64,000 bases of DNA from CALMEC01 sp963777565 (GCA_963777565.1 CAVZQZ010000006.1:248001-312000), one strand, 5' to 3'; positions 18,156 through 27,932 are shown, counted from the first letter of the stretch. Numbers and translations: made by a program. Notes: generated by a model from the letters alone, not told the origin.

Positions 18156-18428
18156 TCACGACTCGACCTGCTCGAGAATGGTGTCGGAGGACGCGACCAC
18201 GCCCGCCCGGGCGAGCGCCTCCGTGCGCCGGGGCTCCGAGGCGAACCGTCGGGCGGCGTCCGCGGACGGTAGCGCGATCATCACGACGACCTTGTTGGCA
18301 TCATCGGGGTCGCGGAGCACCTGGTGGTCGGTGACCCCGTACTCCGCCCGGACCGGCTCGAACTCGTCGAACACGGTCTTGAACCACTTGACGTCGCGTA
18401 CCCGGTAGTTGGCCATCAGGACGCTCAT
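18156..18428 (-). CDS. Small dimeric alpha/beta-barrel protein (ABM-like)
   Basis: A 90-residue protein with MSVLMANYRVRDVKWFKTVF, VTDHQVLRDPDDANKVVVMI and EALARAGV..SDTILEQV. The pattern resembles small ferredoxin-like dimeric proteins of the antibiotic biosynthesis monooxygenase or cyclase superfamily. No catalytic residues can be named. GAGGAGG lies before the ATG at 18428. It lies between the P-type ATPase and DUF1918 genes in one direction. Confidence 0.6.
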   Translation of the reverse strand: MSVLMANYRVRDVKWFKTVFDEFEPVRAEYGVTDHQVLRDPDDANKVVVMIALPSADAARRFASEPRRTEALARAGVVASSDTILEQVES

Positions 18429-18503
18429 TGCTCGCCTCCTCGTCTCGGCGCTCGCAGCATCGGCCCCCGACGGGTCGACCGCATCCGTGATACCCCCCAA
18501 CCG

Positions 18504-21281
18504 TCAGCCCGTGAGAGGTACGGGGTCGGCTTCGGCGGCCCCGCGGCGCGTGCGACGCCGCCAGCGACGGAACTCGTCGACCCCCCAGACCACAACCGGG
18601 AAGAACGGGAGCAGCAGCAGCGCCGCGACCGGCGGGCGTGCGAGTCCGAACGCCTCGGCGAACGGGGGTATGGCGATCAGCGCCGTCGCGAACACGATCT
18701 CGAAAGCGAAGCCCCAAAGCAGGAGCGGGTTGGTGAAGAACCCGACCGAACGGAGCGATGCGTGCTCGGTTCTCGCGGCGAGCCCCGTGCCGATCTGACA
18801 GGCGACGATGCCGAGAAAGGTCATCGTCGTCGCCTGCAGGTAGGTGTGGTGGAGCGCGGAGCCGGATCCGGTGTCGTCACCGGGGGACCATCCGGCGCGA
18901 AGCATGACGAAGAGGAATCCCCCGACGACGAGGGCGGCCGACACCGCGCCGAGGACGAGCCACGCCCTGATGAGCATCGACCGGCGGATCACGCCCTCGT
19001 CACGAGCCCTTGGCGGCCGGGCCATGAGACCGGGTTCGGCCGGCTCGCGGCCAAGGGCGAGCGCCGGCAGGGTCTCCGTTCCCAGGTCGATCGCCAGGAT
19101 TTGCAGCGCCGTGAGCGGCAGCGGGATCGCCCCGCCCGAGATCGCGAACATCAGGATCGGGACGACCTCTGGCGTCGCGTGGGCGAAGATGTAGAAGACG
19201 AACTTGCGGATGTTGTCGAAGACGCGCCGGCCTTCCTCGACCGCCGCCACGATCGAGGCGAAGTTGTCGTCCGTGAGGACCATGGTGGCCGCCTCGCGCG
19301 CGACGTCCGTCCCCGACCGCCCCATCGCAACGCCGATGTCGGCGCGGCGCAGCGCAGGGGCGTCGTTCACCCCGTCGCCGGTCATGGCGATGACGCGCCC
19401 TTCGGCCCGGAGCGCGTCCGCGATGCGGAGCTTGGCCTCCGGGGAGCTCCGGGCGAAGAGGATGTCGTGCTCGTCGCGCAGGAGCCGATCGAGCTCCGCA
19501 TCACTCATGGCGGCCAGGTCGTCGCCGGTCACGATGGTGACGTCGTCGCCCATCAGGCCGATGCGCTGCCCGATCGCCTTCGCGGTCAGGCCGTGGTCTC
19601 CGGTGACGACGATGACCCTGATCCCGGCAGCCCGGCAGCGGGCGACCGCATCGGCGACCTCCGGGCGGGGTGGATCCACCATTCCGACCAGGCCGAGGAA
19701 GGTCAGGTCGCGCTCCGCGTCGCCCCGGCGATCGGGCGGTGTTTCGCCGGGTGCGAGGACCCGGCTCGCCACCGCGAGCACCCGCAACCCCTCCGCCGCG
19801 GAGCGCTCGACGTCCGCGGCAATTCGCGCACGGTCGGCGTCCGTCAACGGCCGCGACTCGTTGGATCCCTCGGCTGCGATGGTACTGCAGACGGGCACCA
19901 CGGATTCGGGCGCGCCCTTCGTGTGGACGGCGATGCCGCCGTCCGCCGAATCGACCGTCGACATCCGTTTGAGCGTCGAATCGAACGAGAACGCCCGGAG
20001 CCGGCGGGCGTCGCGCGTGCTCCGGTCGACGTCGATTCCCGCGCCCGCGGCCAGGCGGAGCAGTGCGAGCTCCGTGGGGTCGCCGGTCGGTTCGACGCCG
20101 TTGCCGGTGAGATCGGCGTGGTTGCAGGCCGCAACGGCGGCGGCGAGCTGGGCGCCCGCCCGAGATTCGAGCGCGCCGGACGGGAATGCCCCGCCGGCGT
20201 CGGCGCTCGCCTCAGGGGCATCGGGCGCCCAGACGCGTACGACGGTCATGCGGTTCTCGGTGAGCGTTCCCGTCTTATCGGTGCAGATCACGCTCGCCGA
20301 TCCGAGGGTCTCGACCGCGCTGAGTCGCTTGACGAGGGCACCTCGCCGCGCCAGGAGCCCAACACCCAGGGCAAGGGACAGCGTGATCGTCGGGAGAAGG
20401 CCCTCTGGGACGTTCCCGATCAGCAGCGCGATCGCGAAGGACGTCGCGTCTTGGAAGGACAGTCCGGCGAGGAGCGTGCCGAGCGGCAGGAAGGCAACAG
20501 CCACCGACACCGCCACGATGGCGATCAGCCACGCGACGCGTCGCACCTGACGCTCGAGGGGGCTCTCCTCGACGCCGGTGCGCTGCGACAGCGCCGCGAT
20601 CCTGCCCAACTCGGTGTGCATCCCGGTGGCGACGGCGACGCCGGTGGCGTCGCCGACGGTGCAGGACGCCCCGGTGAAGAGCATGTTCGGGGACTCGAGA
20701 AGCGATCGTCCGAGGTCCGGTGCGCCCGCCTCGCGCGTCACGGGCATCGACTCCCCGGAGATCGCGGACATGTCGACCTCGACGGCGCCGGTCAGCATGC
20801 GGACGTCGGCGGAGATGCGGTCGCCCTCCTCGATTATCACGATGTCGCCCGGCACCACGAGCCGGGCGTCGACCGATTGGCGCCGCCCGTCGCGAAGCAC
20901 CGTGGCCTTGGGAGGCAGGTACTCGGCGAGCGCCTCGACGGCTCGCTCCGCCTGGAGCTCCTGAACGAACGCGAACACCGCGTTCAGGAGGATGACGGCG
21001 ACCACCGCGCCCCCGACGATGACCACGCCGGTGGCGAACGCGAGCGCGGCCGCCGCCCACAGCAGCAGGGCGAGCGGATGCGTCAGCTGACGTGCGAGCG
21101 CACGGGGCCACGAGCGGCGCCGTACCCGCCGCAGCTCGTTCGGGCCGTAGACGACGAGCCGCCGCGCGGCGTCGCGACTCGACAGGCCGTCGCGACTCGA
21201 GCGCAGGTCGCGAAGGAGGAGGTCGATCGGCTCCCGCGCGTCCGGCTGCGGTTCGGGTCCGGACGTCGGTTCGTCAGCCAT
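18504..21281 (-). CDS. Cation-transporting P-type ATPase (P2-like)
   Basis: A 925-residue pump with the full P2 layout: N-terminal cation ATPase domain (about residues 15-85), actuator motif AISGESMPV, phosphorylation site CTDKTGTLTENRM, hinge TGDGVNDAPALRRADIGVAMG, and six C-terminal membrane helices. The helix 4 sequence NVPEGLLPTITLSLALG has the PEGLL form of Na/K- and H-type pumps rather than the PEGLP of SERCA, so the ion is not certain. The ATG at 21281 is the first good start; no strong Shine-Dalgarno is visible. It heads a run of four same-direction genes ending with the haem protein. Confidence 0.88.
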   Translation of the reverse strand: MADEPTSGPEPQPDAREPIDLLLRDLRSSRDGLSSRDAARRLVVYGPNELRRVRRRSWPRALARQLTHPLALLLWAAAALAFATGVVIVGGAVVAVILLNAVFAFVQELQAERAVEALAEYLPPKATVLRDGRRQSVDARLVVPGDIVIIEEGDRISADVRMLTGAVEVDMSAISGESMPVTREAGAPDLGRSLLESPNMLFTGASCTVGDATGVAVATGMHTELGRIAALSQRTGVEESPLERQVRRVAWLIAIVAVSVAVAFLPLGTLLAGLSFQDATSFAIALLIGNVPEGLLPTITLSLALGVGLLARRGALVKRLSAVETLGSASVICTDKTGTLTENRMTVVRVWAPDAPEASADAGGAFPSGALESRAGAQLAAAVAACNHADLTGNGVEPTGDPTELALLRLAAGAGIDVDRSTRDARRLRAFSFDSTLKRMSTVDSADGGIAVHTKGAPESVVPVCSTIAAEGSNESRPLTDADRARIAADVERSAAEGLRVLAVASRVLAPGETPPDRRGDAERDLTFLGLVGMVDPPRPEVADAVARCRAAGIRVIVVTGDHGLTAKAIGQRIGLMGDDVTIVTGDDLAAMSDAELDRLLRDEHDILFARSSPEAKLRIADALRAEGRVIAMTGDGVNDAPALRRADIGVAMGRSGTDVAREAATMVLTDDNFASIVAAVEEGRRVFDNIRKFVFYIFAHATPEVVPILMFAISGGAIPLPLTALQILAIDLGTETLPALALGREPAEPGLMARPPRARDEGVIRRSMLIRAWLVLGAVSAALVVGGFLFVMLRAGWSPGDDTGSGSALHHTYLQATTMTFLGIVACQIGTGLAARTEHASLRSVGFFTNPLLLWGFAFEIVFATALIAIPPFAEAFGLARPPVAALLLLPFFPVVVWGVDEFRRWRRRTRRGAAEADPVPLTG

Positions 21282-21405
21282 TGTCCGGGATCGTCGCAAA
21301 CCTATGGGCGACGATCATCGGTCGTAGCACCCGGCGGGGCTTCGGGAACCCCGCAGCGCCCGGGCCAGCCCCCACGTCACCCGAAGAGCCGATCCGTGGT
21401 CCGGT

Positions 21406-22095
21406 TCAGTCGCTCTGGTCGGCCAGAGCGCACCCGCCGCATGTGACCTCGTCGCCCTCCACCCCGGATGGCACGGGCCTGCGCACCTCGCCGGGCTCGA
21501 GATTGCGCACGGCGAGCTCCGCCTCGATGAACGCTGAGCCCACCTGCGCGAGTGCGAGGTAGATCGGCGACTCCGTCGTGGTCGCGATCGAGGTGCACAC
21601 GACCCCCATGAACCGTCCCAGGTGGGCGCGCAGAAACGCGTCCTCGGCCTCGGCGCACGTCGCCGCGGTGCCGACGTCGCTCGCCGCCTCAGCGGACATT
21701 CGGCGGCCGGCGAGGAACGCCACGAACTCGAGCTGGCAGGCGATATGGTCGGGCCGCTCGGCCGCGGGGCCGTCCGACCCGGCGCCGAACGCACGGTAGA
21801 ACCCCGCCGCGTCCGCCATCTGGCGGGTTCCCCGGAACGGGTCCCGCTCGTAGCTGCCCTCGTACGGCGGGCACGGGACCTCGCCACCGAAGAGCGCCTC
21901 GAACGCGAACGGCAGGTCCGCCACCGCGTCGTCGTCGGCGAGGGCCTGCACCAGGGGGAGGATGGGGTCGGCGCCGCCCGCCCCTTCCGCGAGCGCCCCG
22001 GCGAGATCCCGCAGCTCGCCGACCGTCGCGGCGTCCGGAGCAGTCAGGCCGATCGACAGGAGCCGGGCGGTCGCCGCCCGCTCCAGGTCCGACAT
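21406..22095 (-). CDS. TorD-family chaperone of the molybdenum enzyme
   Basis: A 229-residue cytosolic protein resembling the TorD/DmsD-type chaperones that guard molybdopterin subunits before Tat export. Matching stretches are ALFGGEVPCPPYEGSYERDP, ADAAGFYRAFGAG, PDHIACQLEFVAFLAG and LRAHLGRFM. The C-terminal tail ends with CGGCALADQ. The ATG at 22095 lies 8 nt after the gamma-subunit stop; GTG 22107 and ATG 22119 are alternatives. As the fourth gene after alpha, beta and gamma, it matches the D position of ebdABCD-type operons. Confidence 0.82.
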   Translation of the reverse strand: MSDLERAATARLLSIGLTAPDAATVGELRDLAGALAEGAGGADPILPLVQALADDDAVADLPFAFEALFGGEVPCPPYEGSYERDPFRGTRQMADAAGFYRAFGAGSDGPAAERPDHIACQLEFVAFLAGRRMSAEAASDVGTAATCAEAEDAFLRAHLGRFMGVVCTSIATTTESPIYLALAQVGSAFIEAELAVRNLEPGEVRRPVPSGVEGDEVTCGGCALADQSD

Positions 22096-22103
22096 GCGCG
22101 GCG

Positions 22104-22976
22104 TCACGTGAGCTTGCATTCGACCCAGTCCGAGTAGTGCTTGCGGGACCCGCGGTTGCCCGCGGACCCGATCCACAGCGCGAACGCGATCGGCACGCTC
22201 GCGCGGTCGGTCAGCAGATCCCCGTCCGGCCGCCGGTCGAGCGGGGCGGCGAGGACGACGGTCCACTGCCCGTCGCGGTGGCGACCGGCCGCACGCGCGC
22301 GCTGCGTCGCGAGCGGCGTGAGCGACCCGAAGCCCTCGGCGAAGACCTCCTCCACCGGCCACGTGCGCTCGAGCGCCGCGATCGGGTTCCCGACCGCGCG
22401 TCCCGGGGAGTAGAGGGCCGCGGTCTCGGGCGGCAGCACGGACTCGGGTGAGACGTCGCGCACCGTGTTCGGGTAGATCGTCTCGACGCGGGAGCGGCCA
22501 CTGTCGACGTCACGCTGCCACACCGACGACCACCTGAGGATGTGAACGGGCTGCCCCGGGCCGCCCATCGTGATCGGCGGGTTGCCCGCGGCGAGCGGCA
22601 GCTGCATCGCGACCGCGTCGCCGAACGCGCCGAGCCCCGGCAAGTCCTGGGGCTCCTGGCACGCGAACCTGACCAGCACGCCGAGCTCGCGGTCGTTGTA
22701 CACGGCCGCCAACTCCACCTCCTCGAGCGCGGGCTGCTCGAGGATCGGCGGTGCGAGCTGCTGCGGCTTCACGACCACCTTCGTGCGGTCGGCGTCCTTC
22801 CACACCGTGTCGTCTGCGGAGAGGGGAATGTCCCCCTCGATCCGCGGGACGGGCACCGCCGCGCCCTGGGCCTGCGGCTGCTCCGGCGCGTATTTCTGCG
22901 CCAGCACCCCGACGCCCACACCGGTGACCGCTGCCGCCCCCGTGAAGATCAACGCCCCGCGTGTCATCTCCCCCAT
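22104..22976 (-). CDS. Type II DMSO-reductase-family gamma subunit (haem b)
   Basis: A 290-residue protein of the ethylbenzene dehydrogenase gamma/DdhC/ClrC family. A hydrophobic N-terminal anchor or signal (about residues 6-28) is followed by a beta-sandwich with LAAVYNDRELGVLVRFACQ, AVAMQLPLAAGNPPITMGG and VHILRWSSVWQRDV. This family binds one haem b through a Met and a Lys and passes electrons to or from an external carrier. It is longer than EbdC (about 214 residues). The ATG at 22976 has GAGGGGG just upstream, within the end of the beta gene. Confidence 0.82.
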   Translation of the reverse strand: MGEMTRGALIFTGAAAVTGVGVGVLAQKYAPEQPQAQGAAVPVPRIEGDIPLSADDTVWKDADRTKVVVKPQQLAPPILEQPALEEVELAAVYNDRELGVLVRFACQEPQDLPGLGAFGDAVAMQLPLAAGNPPITMGGPGQPVHILRWSSVWQRDVDSGRSRVETIYPNTVRDVSPESVLPPETAALYSPGRAVGNPIAALERTWPVEEVFAEGFGSLTPLATQRARAAGRHRDGQWTVVLAAPLDRRPDGDLLTDRASVPIAFALWIGSAGNRGSRKHYSDWVECKLT

Positions 22977-22985
22977 GTCGCCCCC

Positions 22986-24134
22986 TCAGGTGTTGTGCCG
23001 GAACGCGGTCGTCGGCACCCCGTTGACGTCGGTCTCGTACTCGGCCGGGCGCACGATCGTCGGCTCGCGTAGCGGCACCGCCACCAGCTCCTCGCCGGCG
23101 CGGTCGAACGCCCGCGCGACCCCTTTCTTGACCTCGAACCGGTGGATGATCCGCTCGGTCGCCCCAAACAACATCAACGCGCCGAGGAGCTCGGGATCGT
23201 CCTTGGCGCCCTTGTACGTCTCGATCGCCTGCTCAACCCCCGGCCCGAACAGCTGGGTGGAGAACTCCACCGGCACGTGGATCGGCGGGATGTAGTAGAC
23301 GTTCGGCTCGAGCCCGAGCTGCGGGTAGAGCGGCAGCGCGACCTTCTTCACGTGCACCAGGAAGTCGGCCGGGTTGGCCGGGTCCGCCTTGTCGGGAGTC
23401 GAGACGAAGTCGGTGAGGCGCAGCTTGCCGATGCACACCGTGGTGCACTGCGTCTGGAGACCCTGCTCCACCTTGGGGTAGCACCCGATGCATTTCTCGC
23501 TCACGCGGGTCTCGAGGTTGAACATCGACTTCTTGTAGGGACACGCCTGCACGCACTCCTGGTAGCCGCGGCAGCGCTCCTCGTCGATCAGGACGATGCC
23601 GTCCTCCTGCCGCTTGTAGATCGCCTGGCGAGGACAGGCGGCGAGGCACGCCGGGTAGGTGCAGTGGTTGCAGATGCGCTGCAGGTAGAACATCCACATC
23701 ATCGAGTGCGGCGTGTCGGGGATGTACGCGGTCTCCGCCGCGTCGCCGGTGGGTTCGTCCTCGCCGAGGTTCGGGTGGTTCCAGTCCGCCTCGTCGGGCT
23801 GCCACCCGAGGACCGCCTCGCCGGTCGGCGCCGCCTCGAAGATCGTCTTGCCGGCGTACGTCTCGCCGTCCCACTGCTGCGGGCCGAGCCGGTCGAGGAT
23901 GTTGACGTCCCAGCCGGTCGGGTAGAAGCCGAACGGCTTCGTCTCGATGTTGTTCCAGAGCATGTACTCCTGGCCGTCCCCCCACGTCCAGGTCGACTTG
24001 CAGGCGATCGTGCAGCTCTGACATGCGATGCACTTGTTGGTGTCCATGATCATGCAGAACTGCCGGTTCGGCCGGTTGCCCTCGTACGGGTAGTCCATCT
24101 GCCGTCCGAGCTGCCAGTTGAAGACCTTCGCCAT
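22986..24134 (-). CDS. Iron-sulfur beta subunit of the molybdenum complex
   Basis: A 382-residue electron-transfer subunit with four cysteine groups: C35-C38-C41-C45 (CIACQSCTIACK), CNHCTYPACLAACP, CRGYQECVQACPYKK, and CIGCYPKVEQGLQTQCTTVC. Tyr replaces a Cys in the third group, as in NarH/EbdB-like proteins, where that cluster is [3Fe-4S]. The subunit therefore carries three [4Fe-4S] and one [3Fe-4S] cluster, wiring the Mo site of alpha to the haem of gamma. It has no signal peptide of its own and is expected to be exported bound to the alpha subunit. Confidence 0.93.
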   Translation of the reverse strand: MAKVFNWQLGRQMDYPYEGNRPNRQFCMIMDTNKCIACQSCTIACKSTWTWGDGQEYMLWNNIETKPFGFYPTGWDVNILDRLGPQQWDGETYAGKTIFEAAPTGEAVLGWQPDEADWNHPNLGEDEPTGDAAETAYIPDTPHSMMWMFYLQRICNHCTYPACLAACPRQAIYKRQEDGIVLIDEERCRGYQECVQACPYKKSMFNLETRVSEKCIGCYPKVEQGLQTQCTTVCIGKLRLTDFVSTPDKADPANPADFLVHVKKVALPLYPQLGLEPNVYYIPPIHVPVEFSTQLFGPGVEQAIETYKGAKDDPELLGALMLFGATERIIHRFEVKKGVARAFDRAGEELVAVPLREPTIVRPAEYETDVNGVPTTAFRHNT

Positions 24135-24158
24135 CGCCCTTCCCCTCTCGCCCGCCGG

Positions 24159-27100
24159 TTAGATGTAGCCGCCACCGAGGAAGGCGGTCATCGCCTTCGA
24201 CGGATTCTGTGGCCGGAACCCGAGCTCCACCGGCCGCCAGAGCTTGTCGCCCCCGGTGCCGGCAGATTCCGCCTTGCGCACGCGCACGAACGCCTCCTTG
24301 GGGGCACCCGACGGCGAGTGCACGTCCGCCTCGAACCCCACCCCGATCGTCTGGCCGAAGTAGGTCTTGCGGACCATGGAGTCGGTCATCTGCGTGGGCC
24401 GCAGCCAGGCGCGGGTTCCGGACTGGTGGCTGCCGTGGCGGAACAAGGCGACGTACCCGGTGGCCGGGTTCTTCGCCGGCGCGCCGGGACGGGCGGCCTG
24501 TGCGGCCACGGTGCCCGGCGTCGCCGCGTACATGTTGAACCAGGTGCGGAGGGTGCCGGGCGGCATGCCGGGGTAGATCCGCACGCGCATCATCACCCGG
24601 GCGACGTCGATGTACGGGTCCGCGGGCGTCGCGCCACGGTAGGGGCGGTCGTCGGGATCGGCGTCGATCCAGACGTAGTCGCCGTCGTCGAGGCCGAGGT
24701 CCTTCGCGTCGCCCGGGTTCATCTCGACGTACGCCTCCCCGGTCCACGGGGACCGCGGGTCGCGGCGGTAAGGGTCGCCGAACGGCCCGAAGAGCATCGC
24801 GATCCAGTCGGAGTCGACCGCGGTCGAGTGCGCCCCCCACCGGTACTTCGGGGTCTGGAACACGAACCGGTAGCCGCCGCTCCTGCCCTTCAGCGGGTGC
24901 TGCGACCCGAGGAGCTGATCGACGGTTCGCACCACGTTCCTGGCCTGGCGGTTCTCCACGCTCAGGTCGCTCGTGTGGAACCCGTAGTCCTCCGGCGATC
25001 TCGGGTGGATGGACGGGTGATCGGCGTTCGACACGATCACGTTTGGCTCGTACTTCGTGGCGTCCACCGGCTCGCGCCACACCGGCAACGACTCACCGGC
25101 CTCCTGCCACTCACGCTCCGGCCGGTAGAACTCGAGGCGGCCCGTCGGCGTGTACCAGGGCTTGTCCTCCTGACGCTGCTCCCAGCCGGCGTGGCGCGGG
25201 TAGGTGCGCGTGCCCATCAGGCGGGGCACCCCGCCTGCGCAGCTCGCGTGGAGGTCGGCGAACTTCAGGCCGCGGGTGGTGTTCGATCCGCTCAGCACCC
25301 GCTGCAGGTACGGCGTGGGGTCACCGTCGAGCACGCCCTTCCAGTAGCGGCCCATGTCCGGGATCCCCGTGATCTCGCCGAGCCGCTTCGCGACGTTCGC
25401 GAGCGCCTGGTAGTCGCTCCTGGTGTCATGGATCCGGGGGAGCGGCGTCGTCGGGAAGGCGAGGATGAACGGGTTGGTGCAGCTGGCGGTCATGTCGGGC
25501 AGCTTGAATTCCGCCCACGAGTCCACCGGGAAGACGAGGTCCGCGTACTCGCACGAGCTCGTCCAGAACCACTCGTTGCAGAACACGGCCTCCTGGTTGG
25601 GGAGGGTGTTCTTGACCACGTCGAACGACCACTTCGCGTTGCCCAGCAGCGAGTTGGAGTTGCCGAACCAGATGAACTTCGACGGCGTCGGCATGTGCGT
25701 CTCGCCGGTGATCATCGTGTCGCCCACCTTGAGCGGGCGGTCGCCGTAGTTCCAGTAGTGCGCCGACTCCGCCTTGTAGTACTTCTTGACGCGCGCGGGC
25801 TTGGTGAGGTCCGACTCGATGTCGAACGGGTCCTCGGTGATCCACTGCGGCACCGCCTGGAACAGCGAGCCCCGGTAGTTGCCCGCGTAGCTGCCGACGT
25901 TTCCGGAGAGGTGCCCGATGTTGTCGGTGAGGGCCGCCACCAGGAACTGGGTGCGGCCGAAGAGGTCCGCGTTGAAGTAGTGGTTGGGACCCATGCCGGC
26001 CGCCAGCAGCGTGTGGCCCGCGTTCTTCGCGATTTGGGCGGCGAGGCTCGAGATCGCCTCGACCGGCACGCCCGTGACCTTGGCGGTGGACTCCGGGTCG
26101 AACGTGTCGTCCAGGTACTGCTTCAGCAGATCGAACACCGGACGCACCTCGACGCTCCCGCCGTCGGCCAGCGTGACTTTGAACGTGCCGGTGAGCGCCG
26201 GATCCGCGGTGAACTTGGCGCCCACCTGGTCGCGCGTCACGACTTTCGCCGCGTTCGCCTTGCGGTCCCACACGACGAAGTCGTCCCACTCGGCGCGCAG
26301 CTCGTTGGAGATGACCTGCTTGCCAACCGTGAACGGTGGCGCCGGCGGCGCGGTCTTGATCTCCGCGTCGGGCTTGAAGACCACGTAGTTCGTGAGCTTC
26401 GTGGGCCTGCGGGCGGCATCGAGGTCGCGGGCGTTCAGCAGCTCCCCGGTGTCCATCCGGACCAGGAGCGGCAGATCGGTGCGCTCCACGACCGCGGCCG
26501 CGTCGTACAGCTTCTTCGCGATCAGCTCCCGGGCCACGCCGAGCATCAGCGCGGCGTCGGTGCCGGGCCTGAGGATGATGATCTCGTCGGCCTTGTTCGC
26601 GGTGGGCATGTAGTCGGCGCTGATGACGACGATTCGCGTGCCCTTGAGGCGCGCGTCCCCCAGCCAGTGCCCGTCGGGCATCTTCGTGCAGATCCAGTTC
26701 ATCCCGATCAGCACGACGAGCTTCGCGTGCTCCGCGGCGAACAGGTCGAAGTCGACGGTCTGGCTGCCGGTCACCATCGGGTGTCCCGGCGGGAGGTCGG
26801 TGTGCCATGCGTAGTTGTCGAATGCGCGGCTCCCGACGATCTTGTCCTTCGGCGCGTCGGGCCGCAGCTTGTGGTCGAGGAGCGCCAGCATGTTCGCGAA
26901 GCGGTAGAAGCCGAACACGCGGCCGACGCCGAGCAGCGGCATTCCGCCGCGCATCTTGATGGCCTGCACGCCCGCTCCGTGCATCGCCTCCACCATCTTC
27001 GGCTCGTACCCCTGGTCGGTCAGGCGCTTGGCGCCCTCCTCCCCGTTGTAGGTCGTCGAGATGTCAAGGATGGTCTTCGCGGCGATGTCGGTCGCCTCCG

Positions 27101-27653
27101 CCCAGCTGATGCGCAGCCAGCGATCCTCTCCGCGCTTCGTGGTGTCCATCTTCGGACGCCCGTCGGCCTCGCGCGGGAATCCGGCGTCGACCCACGCCTT
27201 GAAGCCCGCGCGGATCGTCGGCGCCTTCACTCGCCGATCACCGTAGATGCGCCGCCCGAGGATGAGCCCCTTCTGACAGATCCGCGGGTCCCAGCGGTGC
27301 GAGGCCTGGTTGCCGAGGAGGTCCGTTGCCTTGCCGTACCCGTAGGTGGGGCTGATGCGGACGATGACGCCGTTCTTCAGGTGGGCGCGCAGGAGGCAGT
27401 TGTGGGTGTCGTTTGGAGCGCAGGTGAAGACGAACGATTCGTCGTCCTCGAACTGGTCCCGGTAGACCTTCTCCCAGCCGCGATCGGGAGCCGTCACCAG
27501 GGGGTTCGCGACGCGCACCGCGGTGGGCGTCGTGGTCTTGGTCGCGGCCGTGAGGTGCCGCGGGGCGAAGAGGGCGCCGCCGACGGTCGCCCCGACACCC
27601 ATCGCGAGCGACCGGCGCAGCAGCTCCTGGCGTGAGAGGGAAGCGTCAGCCAT
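24159..27653 (-). CDS. Molybdopterin alpha subunit, type II DMSO reductase family
   Basis: A 1164-residue catalytic subunit. The start has a Tat-like signal (LLRRSLAMGVGATVGGAL). The FS0 cluster motif is TCAPNDTHNC (C78, H84, C86) with C126 in RICQKG. Molybdopterin-binding stretches follow (KLVVLIGMNWICTKMPDG, WFGNSNSLLGNAKW, FCNEWFWTSSCEYADLVFPV), and the C-terminal dinucleotide domain includes EAYVEMNPGDAKDLG. This places it with EbdA, DdhA, SerA, ClrA and PcrA rather than NarG. It is longer than EbdA (about 976). The reaction could be hydrocarbon hydroxylation or reduction of an oxyanion. GAGGAGG lies six bases before the ATG at 27653. Confidence 0.92.
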   Translation of the reverse strand: MADASLSRQELLRRSLAMGVGATVGGALFAPRHLTAATKTTTPTAVRVANPLVTAPDRGWEKVYRDQFEDDESFVFTCAPNDTHNCLLRAHLKNGVIVRISPTYGYGKATDLLGNQASHRWDPRICQKGLILGRRIYGDRRVKAPTIRAGFKAWVDAGFPREADGRPKMDTTKRGEDRWLRISWAEATDIAAKTILDISTTYNGEEGAKRLTDQGYEPKMVEAMHGAGVQAIKMRGGMPLLGVGRVFGFYRFANMLALLDHKLRPDAPKDKIVGSRAFDNYAWHTDLPPGHPMVTGSQTVDFDLFAAEHAKLVVLIGMNWICTKMPDGHWLGDARLKGTRIVVISADYMPTANKADEIIILRPGTDAALMLGVARELIAKKLYDAAAVVERTDLPLLVRMDTGELLNARDLDAARRPTKLTNYVVFKPDAEIKTAPPAPPFTVGKQVISNELRAEWDDFVVWDRKANAAKVVTRDQVGAKFTADPALTGTFKVTLADGGSVEVRPVFDLLKQYLDDTFDPESTAKVTGVPVEAISSLAAQIAKNAGHTLLAAGMGPNHYFNADLFGRTQFLVAALTDNIGHLSGNVGSYAGNYRGSLFQAVPQWITEDPFDIESDLTKPARVKKYYKAESAHYWNYGDRPLKVGDTMITGETHMPTPSKFIWFGNSNSLLGNAKWSFDVVKNTLPNQEAVFCNEWFWTSSCEYADLVFPVDSWAEFKLPDMTASCTNPFILAFPTTPLPRIHDTRSDYQALANVAKRLGEITGIPDMGRYWKGVLDGDPTPYLQRVLSGSNTTRGLKFADLHASCAGGVPRLMGTRTYPRHAGWEQRQEDKPWYTPTGRLEFYRPEREWQEAGESLPVWREPVDATKYEPNVIVSNADHPSIHPRSPEDYGFHTSDLSVENRQARNVVRTVDQLLGSQHPLKGRSGGYRFVFQTPKYRWGAHSTAVDSDWIAMLFGPFGDPYRRDPRSPWTGEAYVEMNPGDAKDLGLDDGDYVWIDADPDDRPYRGATPADPYIDVARVMMRVRIYPGMPPGTLRTWFNMYAATPGTVAAQAARPGAPAKNPATGYVALFRHGSHQSGTRAWLRPTQMTDSMVRKTYFGQTIGVGFEADVHSPSGAPKEAFVRVRKAESAGTGGDKLWRPVELGFRPQNPSKAMTAFLGGGYI

Positions 27654-27909
27654 CGCGGCCTCCTCGGTCGCGTCGCGGGGTGGTGAGGCGTCGAGCGGCA
27701 AGCGCCCGTGCCCCGGGCCGGGGCGGACGTCCGTGCGCCTCGGCGAACTCGCTGACCACCTGCGTCCACGGGAACTCGTCGGCGGGCAGCGGGTCCCGGT
27801 CGGGCGAGACGGGGACGAAGAGCACCGAGCCGAGCGGATCGGCGAGGGGGGTCCAGTCGCGCGCGACGATCGCGGCGAGCGACGCCGCGTCCTCGTCGAG
27901 GCGCTCCAC
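27646..27909 (-). CDS. Small hypothetical protein upstream of alpha subunit
   Basis: An 87-residue frame from a GTG at 27909. It reads LGSVLFVPVSPDRDPLPADE and FPWTQVVSEFAEAHG, then a basic, Arg-rich tail. No family recognised, no membrane segment. It fills the space between the DUF7009-like gene and the alpha subunit and overlaps the alpha start by 8 nt, which suggests translational coupling. The first ~65 residues look like real protein; the tail overlaps the ribosome-binding region of the next gene. It could also be chance coding. Confidence 0.45.
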   Translation of the reverse strand: MERLDEDAASLAAIVARDWTPLADPLGSVLFVPVSPDRDPLPADEFPWTQVVSEFAEAHGRPPRPGARALAARRLTTPRRDRGGRDG

Positions 27910-27932
27910 GAGGGCGCGTTCGGCAGACGGGC

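Noticed and set aside
18324..21446. A 1040-codon open frame antisense to the P-type ATPase
   Set aside because: No motif, low-complexity R/D/G/E composition; the opposite strand encodes a complete ATPase.
23142..27635. A 1497-codon open frame antisense to the alpha and beta subunits
   Set aside because: Composition is R/V/H/D/G-rich without domains. It is the reverse-strand shadow of two clearly conserved genes, a common artefact at this GC content.
24159..27653. Calling the alpha subunit NarG
   Set aside because: The N-terminal cluster motif is CxPNDTHxC rather than the HxxxC form of NarG, and there is a haem gamma subunit and no NarI/NarJ pattern.
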